Shown piece by piece: positions 41,877-50,922 of a DNA stretch of 64,000 bases; positions within the stretch are counted from its first letter, which is position 1, and each line of letters begins with the position of its first letter. A program made the translations under genes and the position numbers. The notes under the pieces are model-generated. The model was not told the origin of the DNA. It was given only the letters and a program-made list of their open reading frames with translations, and did no database searches. Source of the DNA: JBFHQE01 sp041592335 (GTDB lineage: Bacteria; Pseudomonadota; Gammaproteobacteria; Thiohalobacterales; Thiohalobacteraceae); the NCBI GenBank assembly GCA_041592335.1, contig JBFHQE010000004.1, positions 1 to 64,000 on the forward strand, written 5' to 3'.

Positions 41877-43589
41877 CTAGAGTTCCTTGCGCGCGCAGCG
41901 TTGCTCCAGAATCCGGATCGCGGATTCGGTGGAACCGGCAAATGTCAGCACTCCGCGCTGTTTCTTTATCCCCGCACGCCTCAGCTTCAGAATCATGCGC
42001 GCTTCCAGGCTGGATATCACAATACAGATCTTTTTTTTCTGCAGATCGTTCACGATAGATTCCATCGCGACCAGAGCCGACATATCCAGCATGGTGACAC
42101 CCGACATATCCAGGATTACCGCGCGTATGCTTGGATCGGTGCGAGCAATGGTTTTCAGCGCTGTTTGCGCGGTACCGAAAAACAGCGGCCCATTGATGTC
42201 ATAGATCAGGACATTATCGGGCAGCAGCCGGGCATCGGGGTGATCGGTGGAATGAAAACTGAGCATTGCCATTTCGGTCAGGCTGATACTGCGCCGAATG
42301 AATAGCACGCCTGCCAGGGTGATACCCACGGCAACGGCAATCACCATGTCAAACAATACCGTCAGGGAAAAACAGGTCAGTAACACCATCACATCTTCGC
42401 GCGGCGCGATGCGAACGGTGCGCATAAAATGATGGGCTTCGCTCATGTTCCAGGCCACCATCATCAGCAACGCCGCCATGGACGCCATGGGAATGTAGGC
42501 CAGTAACGGCGCCAGCATCAGAATTGCAAACAGAATAAAGACACCGTGCACCACAGACGAAAGCGGTGAACTGCCACCCGAACGTACATTGGCAGTGGTG
42601 CGGGCGATCGCTGCTGTTGCCGGAATGCCGCCGAACAGCGGCGCGATCATGTTACCGATACCCTGACCGATCAATTCATCGTTGGGATCATGTTTCTTGC
42701 CGGACAGACCGTCCGCCACCACGGCGCATAACAGCGATTCGATGGCACCCAGTGCAGCGATGGTCAGTGCCGCGCTCATCAGGGTGCGGATCAGGGTAAA
42801 GGACAGGCCAAGCGGCTCGCCATCCGGCCCGGGCTGATTCCAGGGCAGGGTGAACTCGGGCAGTAACGGTGGGATGCCAGAGCCTACCAGTGCACCGATA
42901 CTGTAGTGAAACCGCGAACCGATAGTCTCGACCTGGAACAGGCCATTCAATGACACCACCCAGGCGACCAGCGTGCCAACCGACAAGGCGACCAGGTGCG
43001 CGGGGATACGGGTTCGAAACTTCGGCCAGGCCAGCAACACCGCAAACGTCAGCGCGCCGATAAAAAATTCTTCCCACTGCAGACTGGGCAGCCCATGCAG
43101 GATCATGCCGACCTTGTGGGTAAAATGGCCTTCCAGCATCGGAATCTGCAGGCCGAGAAAATCCTTTAACTGCAGGGTCGCGATTACCACGCCAATGCCT
43201 GACGTAAAGCCGATCGTCAACGGGTAGGGCACTACCTCGACCAGACGCCCCATCCGCCAGAGCCCCATCAGAATCATAATAATGCCGGCCATAAACCCGC
43301 TGACCAACAGGCCACCCAGGCCGAAATGCTGCACGATGGGCAACAGAATGACCACGAAAGCCGCCGTGGGGCCGGACACATTGACCGCCGAACCGCCGGT
43401 CAGGGCAATGACAATCCCGGCGATAATCGCCGTGTAAAGACCATGCTGTGGAGGAACGCCGCTGGCAATGGCCAACGCCATGGAGAGAGGCAGCGCAATG
43501 ACGCCAACCGTTAGACCGGCAAGAATATTGGACTGGAGACTGGCGAGACTGCGCTCCTCGCGAATAGCAGTGGTGAGCGCGGACAACAT
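41877..43589 (-). CDS. SulP family anion transporter (SLC26-like)
   Basis: A 570-residue transporter with about 10-14 membrane helices (residues 20-430; VGVIALPLSMALAIASG and HGLYTAIIAGIVIALTGGS are family marks) and a C-terminal STAS domain (about 440-560; VILDMSGVTMLDMSALVAM). ATG 43589 is used rather than an upstream TTG. SulP proteins move sulfate, bicarbonate or dicarboxylates. Being next to the dsr region it could export or import sulfate or carry bicarbonate for carbon fixation; the sequence does not decide. Confidence 0.88.
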   Translation of the reverse strand: MLSALTTAIREERSLASLQSNILAGLTVGVIALPLSMALAIASGVPPQHGLYTAIIAGIVIALTGGSAVNVSGPTAAFVVILLPIVQHFGLGGLLVSGFMAGIIMILMGLWRMGRLVEVVPYPLTIGFTSGIGVVIATLQLKDFLGLQIPMLEGHFTHKVGMILHGLPSLQWEEFFIGALTFAVLLAWPKFRTRIPAHLVALSVGTLVAWVVSLNGLFQVETIGSRFHYSIGALVGSGIPPLLPEFTLPWNQPGPDGEPLGLSFTLIRTLMSAALTIAALGAIESLLCAVVADGLSGKKHDPNDELIGQGIGNMIAPLFGGIPATAAIARTTANVRSGGSSPLSSVVHGVFILFAILMLAPLLAYIPMASMAALLMMVAWNMSEAHHFMRTVRIAPREDVMVLLTCFSLTVLFDMVIAVAVGITLAGVLFIRRSISLTEMAMLSFHSTDHPDARLLPDNVLIYDINGPLFFGTAQTALKTIARTDPSIRAVILDMSGVTMLDMSALVAMESIVNDLQKKKICIVISSLEARMILKLRRAGIKKQRGVLTFAGSTESAIRILEQRCARKEL

Positions 43590-43662
43590 AAATGAACAAC
43601 CCAATTAAAAATAAGCCATTAAGCTTACAATTTTTAGGGTGAAAAGATCAATGGAAAGCCCG

Positions 43663-44142
43663 CTACTTCGGCGGCATCTGTTCCGGTTTGATATGCGGAG
43701 TGAAGAATTCATCCGCGTCATCGATATCGACTTCATTACCCTCGGCATCCACCAGCGGTAATTCAAAGTCGGTCCAGCCTTTCAGGCCGGTTTTGAGTGA
43801 GGCGACATTGGTGTAGCCCATTTGCTGCATGACATGGGCGGCGAGGGCGGAACGGTTACCTGAACGGCAAATAACGATCACCTGTTTGTCCCTGGCGGCA
43901 GCCAGTTCGGGAATGGTTTCGTCGTAACCCCAGTCGCAGCAGGTTTCGAGCACACCGCGCGGCGCATTAATCGAGTTGGCGATGCGCATTTTGTCGAACT
44001 CATAGGGTTCGCGTGTATCGACCAGCAGTACGTCCGGGTTTTCTTCCAGGATATCTTCCATGTCCCAGGGCATGACTTCTGATATCTCCGGCAAGATCTC
44101 CTTGATCAGGTCGGTAAAACGTTTCGTTGTTGTTTCTGTCAC
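43663..44142 (-). CDS. Cytoplasmic rhodanese domain protein
   Basis: A 159-residue single-domain rhodanese with the catalytic loop VICRSGNRSALAAH (Cys near residue 92) and the DTREPYEFDKMRIANSINAP start of the domain. An extra C-terminal acidic tail (VDIDDADEFFTPHIKPEQ) is unusual. There is no signal peptide. Its ATG overlaps the stop of the NarL-like regulator by four bases, so it is translated together with the two-component system downstream of dsrR. It may provide a sulfane-sulfur step or a signal input. Confidence 0.88.
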   Translation of the reverse strand: MTETTTKRFTDLIKEILPEISEVMPWDMEDILEENPDVLLVDTREPYEFDKMRIANSINAPRGVLETCCDWGYDETIPELAAARDKQVIVICRSGNRSALAAHVMQQMGYTNVASLKTGLKGWTDFELPLVDAEGNEVDIDDADEFFTPHIKPEQMPPK

Positions 44143-44807
44143 TCTACTGCCCGATCTGACTGTCCTGAACGCATGCCGTGTTCCACCGCGATCACCGCGG
44201 CTTCGACGCGCGAGTGCACGCCGAGTTTACGCAGAATGGATTTCACATGCAGCTTGACGGTGCCATCCGAGATACCCAGGTTGCGAGCGATGGTTTTATT
44301 GCTCTGGCCTTCGGCCAGCAATCCCAGAATTTCACTTTCGCGCGGGGTTAATTCACCAAAAGGCGATTCTGTCTGTTCGGTGATGCTTTCACCCTGAACC
44401 ACCTTGGCCAGCACCGGCGCGAGATCCGGCGCAACGACTGTTTTACCGGCCACAATATCGCGCAGCGCCACGACGAGTTCGTCCGGCTGCATATCCTTGA
44501 TCAGGTAACCCTGTGCGCCACTGCGCAGTGCTTCGACAAGGTCCTGTTCGTTGCTACTGGTGGTCAGCATGGAGATCGGCATACTGAGCCCGGAATCACG
44601 CAATTGACGCAGCACACCCAGCCCATCCAGGCCCGGCATGCGCATATCCAGCAGAACAACGTCGGGCGTCAGTTCTCGCGCCAGACGAATGCCTTCTTCG
44701 CCATCACCGACCGCGGCCACCACTTCAATGCCGCGATGTTCCAGCAACCCCTGCAGACCCACACGAAACAGCGTGTGATCATCGATCATTAATATACGTA
44801 AACTCAT
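44139..44807 (-). CDS. NarL/LuxR family response regulator
   Basis: A 222-residue regulator: the receiver domain has the Asp in VVLLDMRMPGLDG (about residue 54) and the LuxR-type helix-turn-helix reads LTPRESEILGLLAEGQSNKT followed by IARNLGISDGTVKLHVKSI. It is coupled to its kinase (ends and starts overlap by four bases) and to the rhodanese. Position behind dsrR suggests control of sulfur or electron-acceptor genes. Confidence 0.92.
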   Translation of the reverse strand: MSLRILMIDDHTLFRVGLQGLLEHRGIEVVAAVGDGEEGIRLARELTPDVVLLDMRMPGLDGLGVLRQLRDSGLSMPISMLTTSSNEQDLVEALRSGAQGYLIKDMQPDELVVALRDIVAGKTVVAPDLAPVLAKVVQGESITEQTESPFGELTPRESEILGLLAEGQSNKTIARNLGISDGTVKLHVKSILRKLGVHSRVEAAVIAVEHGMRSGQSDRAVE

Positions 44808-46420
44808 TGAATAGCGTGCCGGACCGGTATTTTTACAACGTTAACAGGTTTTTCTTCCGCGGCGCGGAAGTTTAACAGAATGCGTGTGCCTTCGCCGGGC
44901 TCGCTTTCAAAGCGGATTCTACCGCCCAGGCGCCGCGCGCGTTCTTCCATAATCGACAGGCCGACATGTTCGCCCGGGGTGTCGCCCTGGGGTTTTTCTT
45001 CAATGCCGGAACCATCGTCTTCAATCAAGACACTGTAATCACCGCTGGCCGCCTTGCGCATCAACACGCGCACTGTATGTGCATCACTGTGTTTGCGCAC
45101 ATTGGTGAGCGATTCCTGAATAATGCGCAGCACCTGTATTTCCATATCCTGCGGCAGATCGCTTTCGCCCCATTCCTGCTGGAAGAATATCTGGATATCG
45201 GACTCGCGGCGGAAGCGCTCCACCAGTTTCTGCACGGCGGGTATCAGGCCGCGCTTGTCGAACGGGGCACTGAAGTGATCGATCAGGTTGCGTAATTCGG
45301 TGTAAGCCTCGTCAAGCGAGTTTTCTATGCGTTCCAGTTCCGCCCACAGCGCCGACTCATCGCCCTGGTGCAATGTTTCATCCAGTACGCGCACCTGAAA
45401 ACGCAAACTGGCCAGCGTCTGCGCCAATGAGTCATGCAGCTCATGCGCAATGCGTGTCCGTTCCTCGATAATGGAAAAGCGCGTGGCCTCGGCGTCGATG
45501 TTGGCTTTCTCAATCGCCATACCAAGATGGCGACCGATACTCACCAGCAGGTCACGGTCATCATTGGTATCCACATGCTGTTCGCGATCGACGAACAGGT
45601 TATATACACCCAGGGTTTTACCCCGGTATTGCAAGGGCACGGCGATCATTTCGACATCGGTGTCCTTGAAGAAATGACTGCCTATCAATTTATTGCAGGT
45701 CTTGAGATTGGTATGCGTCTGCAGCGTGCCCTGGGATGCGGCCTGACCACAGAGGCAACGCTCAGAAGGCATGATCATCTCACGCTGAACGATGTCGTCA
45801 GCCAGCCCGAGACTGGCAACCAGTGTCATCTGACCCTGGCCATCCAGTAGTCGCACGGTCGCTGCGCGCGCATGCACAACATCGGTCAGGGTATGCAGAA
45901 AGCGCGTCAGCAGGTCATCCAGGTCACGCGAGGTGTTGATACTGGCGGCCACGTCATACAGCACTTCCAGCGAGCGTGTCTTCTGTTTGATGTGCTCGGT
46001 CTGCTTGCGCACCTGTGTTTCCATATCGAGCGCCAGGCTCTGGAAACGGTCGCTCAACTGGTTAAGACCGCGCGCCAGTTCGGCAAAGTGACCTTCGACG
46101 GGAATCGGAATACGCGCATCGAACTGATCGTTCATAATCCGCGCCGACCAGTTGGACGCTGCAATAAAGGGTTCCACCCAGTCACGCCGCACACGGTAGA
46201 ACAACATGCCAAGCAAACCAAACCCCAGCAGCAATAAAGGCAAACCGATCAGCGCAAAATCAGCAAGATCATCCGCCAGCCCAAGAAAAGGCAGTGCAAC
46301 CAGAATAGCCATCACCAGGCCTATAACCAGCATAACGCCGTACACGCCGGGCAGGGCGGAGAGGGCTTTGGTTTCCCGGGTGCTGTCTTGACTAGCCTGT
46401 TTGAGTTGAGATGCTGTCAT
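44804..46420 (-). CDS. NarX-like sensor histidine kinase with GAF domain
   Basis: A 538-residue kinase. ATG 46420 is used; further upstream the frame runs through the palindromic repeat at 46436 and is not coding. Two membrane helices (about residues 25-50 and 55-75) with almost no periplasmic loop are followed by a HAMP-like segment, a GAF domain (about 165-310) with cysteines in ERCLCGQAAS and NLKTCNKLIG, and a HisKA_3 kinase core with RIAHELHDSLAQTLASLR. A NarX-type kinase with no periplasmic sensor but a Cys-bearing GAF would sense a cytoplasmic redox or sulfur signal (inference). Confidence 0.9.
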   Translation of the reverse strand: MTASQLKQASQDSTRETKALSALPGVYGVMLVIGLVMAILVALPFLGLADDLADFALIGLPLLLLGFGLLGMLFYRVRRDWVEPFIAASNWSARIMNDQFDARIPIPVEGHFAELARGLNQLSDRFQSLALDMETQVRKQTEHIKQKTRSLEVLYDVAASINTSRDLDDLLTRFLHTLTDVVHARAATVRLLDGQGQMTLVASLGLADDIVQREMIMPSERCLCGQAASQGTLQTHTNLKTCNKLIGSHFFKDTDVEMIAVPLQYRGKTLGVYNLFVDREQHVDTNDDRDLLVSIGRHLGMAIEKANIDAEATRFSIIEERTRIAHELHDSLAQTLASLRFQVRVLDETLHQGDESALWAELERIENSLDEAYTELRNLIDHFSAPFDKRGLIPAVQKLVERFRRESDIQIFFQQEWGESDLPQDMEIQVLRIIQESLTNVRKHSDAHTVRVLMRKAASGDYSVLIEDDGSGIEEKPQGDTPGEHVGLSIMEERARRLGGRIRFESEPGEGTRILLNFRAAEEKPVNVVKIPVRHAIQ

Positions 46421-46435
46421 AGCTAACTTTGCCTG

Positions 46436-46467
46436 CCTGTCATTCCGGCTTTCGCCGGGATGACAGG
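46436..46467. repeat. Palindromic REP-like element
   Basis: CCTGTCATTCCGGC-TTTC-GCCGGGATGACAGG: 14-bp arms with one mismatch. The TGTCATTCC...GGGATGACA form is a widespread intergenic bacterial repeat. It lies between dsrR and the kinase gene and could also act as a transcript stabiliser or weak terminator. Confidence 0.7.
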
Positions 46468-46490
46468 GGTAAATGTGGTCGAGTATAAAT

Positions 46491-46802
46491 TCACTCACCC
46501 GGTTTGTAGTTCGGGTCATTCGGGTTCATAAAAATGAATTCCCACTGACCCTCTTCCAGCTCCACGAAATCAATCGTGGTGCCATTCAGAATCGGCATGC
46601 TGGTCGGCGCAATCACCACGTCGACGTTTTCCGATTTAAACGTGGTGTCCTGTTCACGGCTGGTGTCGTCAAAGCCCATGGCGTACTGAATCGTACCGTC
46701 ACCGCTGCGCGTGGCGGCCACCCGCAGGGGCATGCCTTCCATGCGGCTTTGCTTGGCAGACTGGCGAATCTGTTTGGCGGCAGATGGAGTAATCGTAATC
46801 AT
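46491..46802 (-). CDS. dsrR: DsrR, cysteine-free IscA-like protein
   Basis: A 103-residue A-type iron-sulfur scaffold homologue (MITITPSAAKQIRQSAKQS, then GTTIDFVELEEGQWEFIFMNPN). All three cysteines that bind clusters in IscA are missing; where IscA ends in CGCGxSF this protein ends NPNDPNYKPGE. This is exactly the character of DsrR from Allochromatium vinosum, which is needed for full Dsr protein levels and acts after transcription. It follows dsrN, as in that operon. Confidence 0.88.
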   Translation of the reverse strand: MITITPSAAKQIRQSAKQSRMEGMPLRVAATRSGDGTIQYAMGFDDTSREQDTTFKSENVDVVIAPTSMPILNGTTIDFVELEEGQWEFIFMNPNDPNYKPGE

Positions 46803-46870
46803 AATAATTCAACCTAAAATATTGCATTAACACTATGAAGATAAAGCATTTTACGACACATCACGACGAC

Positions 46871-48253
46871 TTAGGCCGTAGACCTTGCCGGGAAATTAAT
46901 TTTACGAACAAAATCAACAAACGCCGGAACCCACGGACTTTGCCGAGTATTCCGTAAATGCGCGTAGGATGCCACGAGATTGTGCGCGATATAACCATCA
47001 TGCTGGCCGTCAATCCCGGCGCCGCGCTTCACCTCGTAGCCGAATTGAGCCTCATCAGGTAGTCCTGAGACACTGGAATGGTGGAACTCATGACCACAGA
47101 GTTCACTGCGCTGATTCGCCATCCAGGGATGATGTGCGGAAGCCTGCACCCGGATATAGCCGCGGCCCTGGGGTTTGAAATGCATCCTGATCTGACCGGG
47201 AACGACACCCACCATGGCCGCCTGTTGTTCATCCCAGCGAATGCTTTCCGCCAGGTACATCAATCCGCCACACTCGGCATAGGTGGGCAAGCCCGCTTCG
47301 ATCTGATTGCGGATTTCGCTGCGTAAAGACACGTTGGCCGACAGCTCGGCCATGCAACTTTCCGGAAAACCGCCGCCAATGAACAGGCCATGGATATTTT
47401 CCGGCAGCCGGGCATCCTTGGTGGCGTTGAAAGGCACCAGCTCAGCACCGGCCTGCGCAAAGGCTTCAAGATCGTCGGCGTAATAAAACCCGAATGCAGC
47501 ATCACGCGCGATGGCAATCCGCACGCGTTCGCCGCTCGCAACTTTCGGTACAGGCGGCGGTTCAACATGGTCCGCATCCCGCGCCACACTCAGAAGCCGC
47601 TCCAGGTCCACATCATCGCGCACGTGTCGGGCAATATTGGCCACGATGTCTTCCGCGCCCTCGGCTTCATTGCTTGGCACCAGTCCCAGGTGACGTTCGT
47701 CGATATTCATGTCGCCATAGCGGCGCACGGCTCCCAGCACCGGGATGTCGGTGTAATGTTCAACCGCAGCACGCAACTTGGATTCATGCCGACTGCCACC
47801 GACCTGGTTGAAAATCACGCCGGCGATCAAGATATCTTTATCGAAGACCTGGTAGCCCATTAGCAATGGTGCAACACCGCGCGTCATACCGCGTGTATCG
47901 ATAACCAGCACAACAGGTGCGTTAAGCAGTTTCGCCAGTGCAGCATTGCTGTTGGCACCCTCAAGATCGAGGCCGTCATACAGACCCTTGTTGCCCTCGA
48001 TAAGGCTGATATTGGCCTGCTGTTCCTTTAACGTGACCAGATCCAGGATTTCCTGATCGGACTGGGTGTAGAAGTCGAGGTTATAGCAGGGACGACTGGA
48101 CGCAATTCCCAGCCACATGGGATCGATGTAATCGGGTCCTTTCTTGAAGGGCTGTACCACGACCTGCTTGTCACGCAATGCCGCGCACAGACCAATCGAT
48201 ATCGTGGTCTTGCCTGAAGATTTATGTGCTGCGGAAATTAATAGTCGCGACAT
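46871..48253 (-). CDS. dsrN: DsrN, sirohaem (cobyrinic-type) amidating glutamine amidotransferase
   Basis: A 460-residue CbiA/CobB-type a,c-diamide synthase. ATG 48253 gives MSRLLISAAHKSSGKTTISI with the ATP-binding loop at residues 9-17. The C-terminal class I glutamine amidotransferase domain has the nucleophile Cys in YAECGGLMYL and His in HEFHHSS. In the dsr operon it converts sirohaem to the amide form used by DsrAB. Its order behind dsrP and before dsrR is canonical. The gap from dsrP holds a perfect palindrome. Confidence 0.92.
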   Translation of the reverse strand: MSRLLISAAHKSSGKTTISIGLCAALRDKQVVVQPFKKGPDYIDPMWLGIASSRPCYNLDFYTQSDQEILDLVTLKEQQANISLIEGNKGLYDGLDLEGANSNAALAKLLNAPVVLVIDTRGMTRGVAPLLMGYQVFDKDILIAGVIFNQVGGSRHESKLRAAVEHYTDIPVLGAVRRYGDMNIDERHLGLVPSNEAEGAEDIVANIARHVRDDVDLERLLSVARDADHVEPPPVPKVASGERVRIAIARDAAFGFYYADDLEAFAQAGAELVPFNATKDARLPENIHGLFIGGGFPESCMAELSANVSLRSEIRNQIEAGLPTYAECGGLMYLAESIRWDEQQAAMVGVVPGQIRMHFKPQGRGYIRVQASAHHPWMANQRSELCGHEFHHSSVSGLPDEAQFGYEVKRGAGIDGQHDGYIAHNLVASYAHLRNTRQSPWVPAFVDFVRKINFPARSTA

Positions 48254-48292
48254 GGCAGCTCTAGCAAACAGAAGAAGGGGTAGAATTAACAA

Positions 48293-48325
48293 CAAAGGGG
48301 ACAGATTTCAAATCTGTCCCCTTTG
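48293..48325. repeat. 33-bp perfect palindrome between dsrP and dsrN
   Basis: CAAAGGGGACAGATTT and its exact complement AAATCTGTCCCCTTTG, separated by one base. The GGGGACAGATTT core occurs as an intergenic repeat in many bacteria and is tied to REP-associated transposases. As RNA it would form a long hairpin and may uncouple dsrN-dsrR from upstream transcription. Confidence 0.8.
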
Positions 48326-48356
48326 CTAAAGGCATCCTCGCAGTAAAGCAGACTGT

Positions 48357-49583
48357 TTAGGCGTCGCTTTTTGCGTGTGGATCGGCAGTGCTGTCATCGA
48401 GGCTAACAGGCAGGAAGCGCAATACCTTGACGCCGATTGTTACAGCGATCATGGCGATAGAGGCGCCGCCGAGACCCAGCAGGAATTCCGGCAGGGTGGG
48501 TGTGTACTCAGCAACCACACCATCAAAGAAGCTGCTGCTGACTTCCATTCCCGGGAAGAGTACCAGCGGATAGGCCTGGCCACCGATGATAATGACGTAC
48601 ATGGCTGCGAGACCGCCCAGAATCACCAGGCCACAGGCCCAACCGATGGCCGCGCGGGATTTACCCAGTGTTGGATGATAAAGCATGCCCAGCGGAATCA
48701 GGCTGCCCAACAATACCTGGCCAATCCAGAACATCTTGCTGTACAGAGCGCCACCGTTCTGACCGAGGAGCAGGAAGGCCTCGTAGCCATGATGTTCAGT
48801 GGCGTACAGATTAGTGATGTGATAAGCCAGCAGGAAGTAAAGAACGCCCGCCACAAACACACCCAGCAGGTTTTTCAGTCGGCTGATAACGGCATCGCCC
48901 AGCGGACGGTCAGTCCATTTCATGCTAGCCATCAACACCAGGATGTAGATCGCCAGGCCAAAGGAGAAGGACATAACGACAAACATGGGGGCCATGATCG
49001 CGGCATCGTAGGCCTGGCGCGCAACCAGGAACCCGAAGATAGAACCGGTACCGGTGGTGAGAATCAAACGCCAGATGAAGGCAAAGAAACCGGCGTATTT
49101 GCTGTATGAATTTTTAGTCGCATCCAGCATGGTCCAGATATAAACAGCCACGATTGCCAGGAATCCGTTATAGAGGATGATGTTCCAGGCAAAGATGGAT
49201 TTGAAGTTGTACTGGGTCATGGCAACGATCAGGCGATCGGGCCGACCGAGGTCAAGCACAAGTACGATCAGACCGCCGACCAGCAGGCAGACTGCCAGCA
49301 GCGCCGATAAGGGCGCCAGGGGCTTGTAGAATTTCTTGCCGAACACGGATGCAATGGATGCGACGTTCAAGGCGCCGGAAGCAGCGACGATCAGGAATAC
49401 CGCAAACACATGCGGCATACCCCAGACTACCTGGTTATTCATCCCGGTAACCCAGTGACCGCTGTGTTCCATGTGATAGGCCGCACCCAGGCCGATGGCG
49501 ATAATCAAACCCAGCGCACCCAATAGCCCGTAAAAACCAAAGCCATTGTTCTCTACTTCAAGAAATTTCACTGTCTTTTTCAT
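48357..49583 (-). CDS. dsrP: DsrP, NrfD-like membrane subunit
   Basis: A 408-residue integral membrane protein with about ten helices, of the NrfD/PsrC family. It is the quinone-interacting subunit of the DsrMKJOP complex. The N-terminus MKKTVKFLEVENNGFGFYGL and hydrophobic segments such as HVFAVFLIVAASGALNVASI are characteristic. AGGAA lies upstream of the ATG. It follows dsrO with a 33-bp gap. Confidence 0.93.
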   Translation of the reverse strand: MKKTVKFLEVENNGFGFYGLLGALGLIIAIGLGAAYHMEHSGHWVTGMNNQVVWGMPHVFAVFLIVAASGALNVASIASVFGKKFYKPLAPLSALLAVCLLVGGLIVLVLDLGRPDRLIVAMTQYNFKSIFAWNIILYNGFLAIVAVYIWTMLDATKNSYSKYAGFFAFIWRLILTTGTGSIFGFLVARQAYDAAIMAPMFVVMSFSFGLAIYILVLMASMKWTDRPLGDAVISRLKNLLGVFVAGVLYFLLAYHITNLYATEHHGYEAFLLLGQNGGALYSKMFWIGQVLLGSLIPLGMLYHPTLGKSRAAIGWACGLVILGGLAAMYVIIIGGQAYPLVLFPGMEVSSSFFDGVVAEYTPTLPEFLLGLGGASIAMIAVTIGVKVLRFLPVSLDDSTADPHAKSDA

Positions 49584-49616
49584 TTATTCCTGACTCTCTT
49601 TCGTCAGCCTAGCGCA

Positions 49617-50384
49617 TTAAATGCCCTGGTAACGGACACCCAGATTCAAACCCAGATCCGCACGAATCTCCGTGCCGCCGTGCTTGGCAAGCGCCTGGGA
49701 AAGTTTGCTGTTCGGATCATTCAGATCGCCGAAGATAAAGGCATCGTGACCCTCTGCCGCGCAGGCTTCGGCACAGGCCGGAACCGCATCGGCACCCTGC
49801 AGGTCAACGCGATGCGCGCACAGCGTGCAGCTTTCGACGCAGCCTTTACCACGCGGCTGAACAGCAGACTGATCCAGAAGTGATTCATGAACAAAGGAAC
49901 GTGCCTTGTAGGGACATGCCATCATGCAATAACGACAACCGATACAGGCATGGCGATCCACCAGCACAATACCATCCGCGCGTTTCATGGAAGCCTTGGT
50001 CGGGCATACATCAACGCAGGGCGGGTTTTCGCAGTGCTGGCACATCAGCGGCAGGGAATGCGCATATCCGGTCTTGGTGTCACGGATGTTCACCTTGCGA
50101 ATCCACTGAGCCTGCTGGTCTTCACGAGACAGCTTTTCGTTCGTGTCTTCGCCGCCCCAGCCGTGCTCGTCCTGACAGCCTTTTACACAGGCATCGCAAC
50201 CGGAGGAACACTTGTTGGTGTCAATCAGCATGCCCCAGCGGTTTTCACTGGTCGCCGGCTGATCCGGAGTACGGGCATGAGCAACGGATTGAAGCAGAAT
50301 GCCGGGCGCTACTGTGGTCACTGCAACCGAGCCAGCCGCACCACCGATGAACTTTCTTCGAGAAGTGTTTACCTGATCGGACAT
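49617..50384 (-). CDS. dsrO: DsrO, periplasmic iron-sulfur protein
   Basis: A 255-residue ferredoxin-type subunit. The twin-arginine signal TSRRKFIGGAAG (residues 7-18) sends it folded to the periplasm. Several Cys clusters bind 4Fe-4S centres: CSSGCDACVKGC, CQHCENPPCVDVCP, CIGCRYCMMACP and CVESCTLCAHR. It passes electrons between DsrJ and the membrane subunit DsrP. Start and the dsrJ stop overlap by one base (TAATG). Confidence 0.93.
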   Translation of the reverse strand: MSDQVNTSRRKFIGGAAGSVAVTTVAPGILLQSVAHARTPDQPATSENRWGMLIDTNKCSSGCDACVKGCQDEHGWGGEDTNEKLSREDQQAQWIRKVNIRDTKTGYAHSLPLMCQHCENPPCVDVCPTKASMKRADGIVLVDRHACIGCRYCMMACPYKARSFVHESLLDQSAVQPRGKGCVESCTLCAHRVDLQGADAVPACAEACAAEGHDAFIFGDLNDPNSKLSQALAKHGGTEIRADLGLNLGVRYQGI

Positions 50385-50899
50385 TAGTTCATCTCCACAA
50401 GCGTTTCGAGTGCTTCGGAATCAACCTCGCTATTGACTGAGGATATTCCGTGATGCGCATCAATTGCCTTACCCAGGGGATGAAATGCTGGCGCACTGGC
50501 ATCCTTGGGCATTGGCGTATCCCGGTGACAGGAGAAACAGTCAATGGAGACTGCGGCATAACTGTGACAGCTGTTACAGAAATGCTGCTCGTCGCTATGA
50601 CGCACAACCTGTCCCGACTCCTGCGGAGGTACGTGACATTCAATGCATTGCTGAAGTGAATGCTGCTTGCTGCGAACACCTTCACGCATCGTTAGATCAC
50701 GCTTATGGAGAATAAACTCCATATGGTTCTTGCGCATGACCTCCGTGGGCTCAACACAACCCTGGGTGTCACTGAAACGCGCATTCGCTTCCGGAATTTC
50801 CGGCAACGGCGGCCCTGCATAGCTCACCGGCACAAGGCCGGCCAATGCCAGCCCCGCCAGTAACAGCAGCGATGATAACGATCGCAGCATTTGAGTCAT
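50384..50899 (-). CDS. dsrJ: DsrJ, triheme c-type cytochrome
   Basis: A 171-residue periplasmic or membrane-anchored cytochrome with three CxxCH haem sites: CIECH, CNSCH and CFSCH. The N-terminal hydrophobic helix (about residues 8-28) acts as anchor or signal. ATG 50899 is used because AGGAG lies five bases before it; GTG 50905 overlaps that Shine-Dalgarno. DsrJ may oxidise a periplasmic sulfur substrate. It is upstream of dsrO. Confidence 0.93.
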   Translation of the reverse strand: MTQMLRSLSSLLLLAGLALAGLVPVSYAGPPLPEIPEANARFSDTQGCVEPTEVMRKNHMEFILHKRDLTMREGVRSKQHSLQQCIECHVPPQESGQVVRHSDEQHFCNSCHSYAAVSIDCFSCHRDTPMPKDASAPAFHPLGKAIDAHHGISSVNSEVDSEALETLVEMN

Positions 50900-50922
50900 C
50901 GTCACTCCTAACTACTTCTTTC

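Noticed and set aside
46421..46519. N-terminal extension of the NarX-like kinase
   Set aside because: The added residues translate the palindromic repeat at 46436-46467; ATG 46420 gives the normal start.
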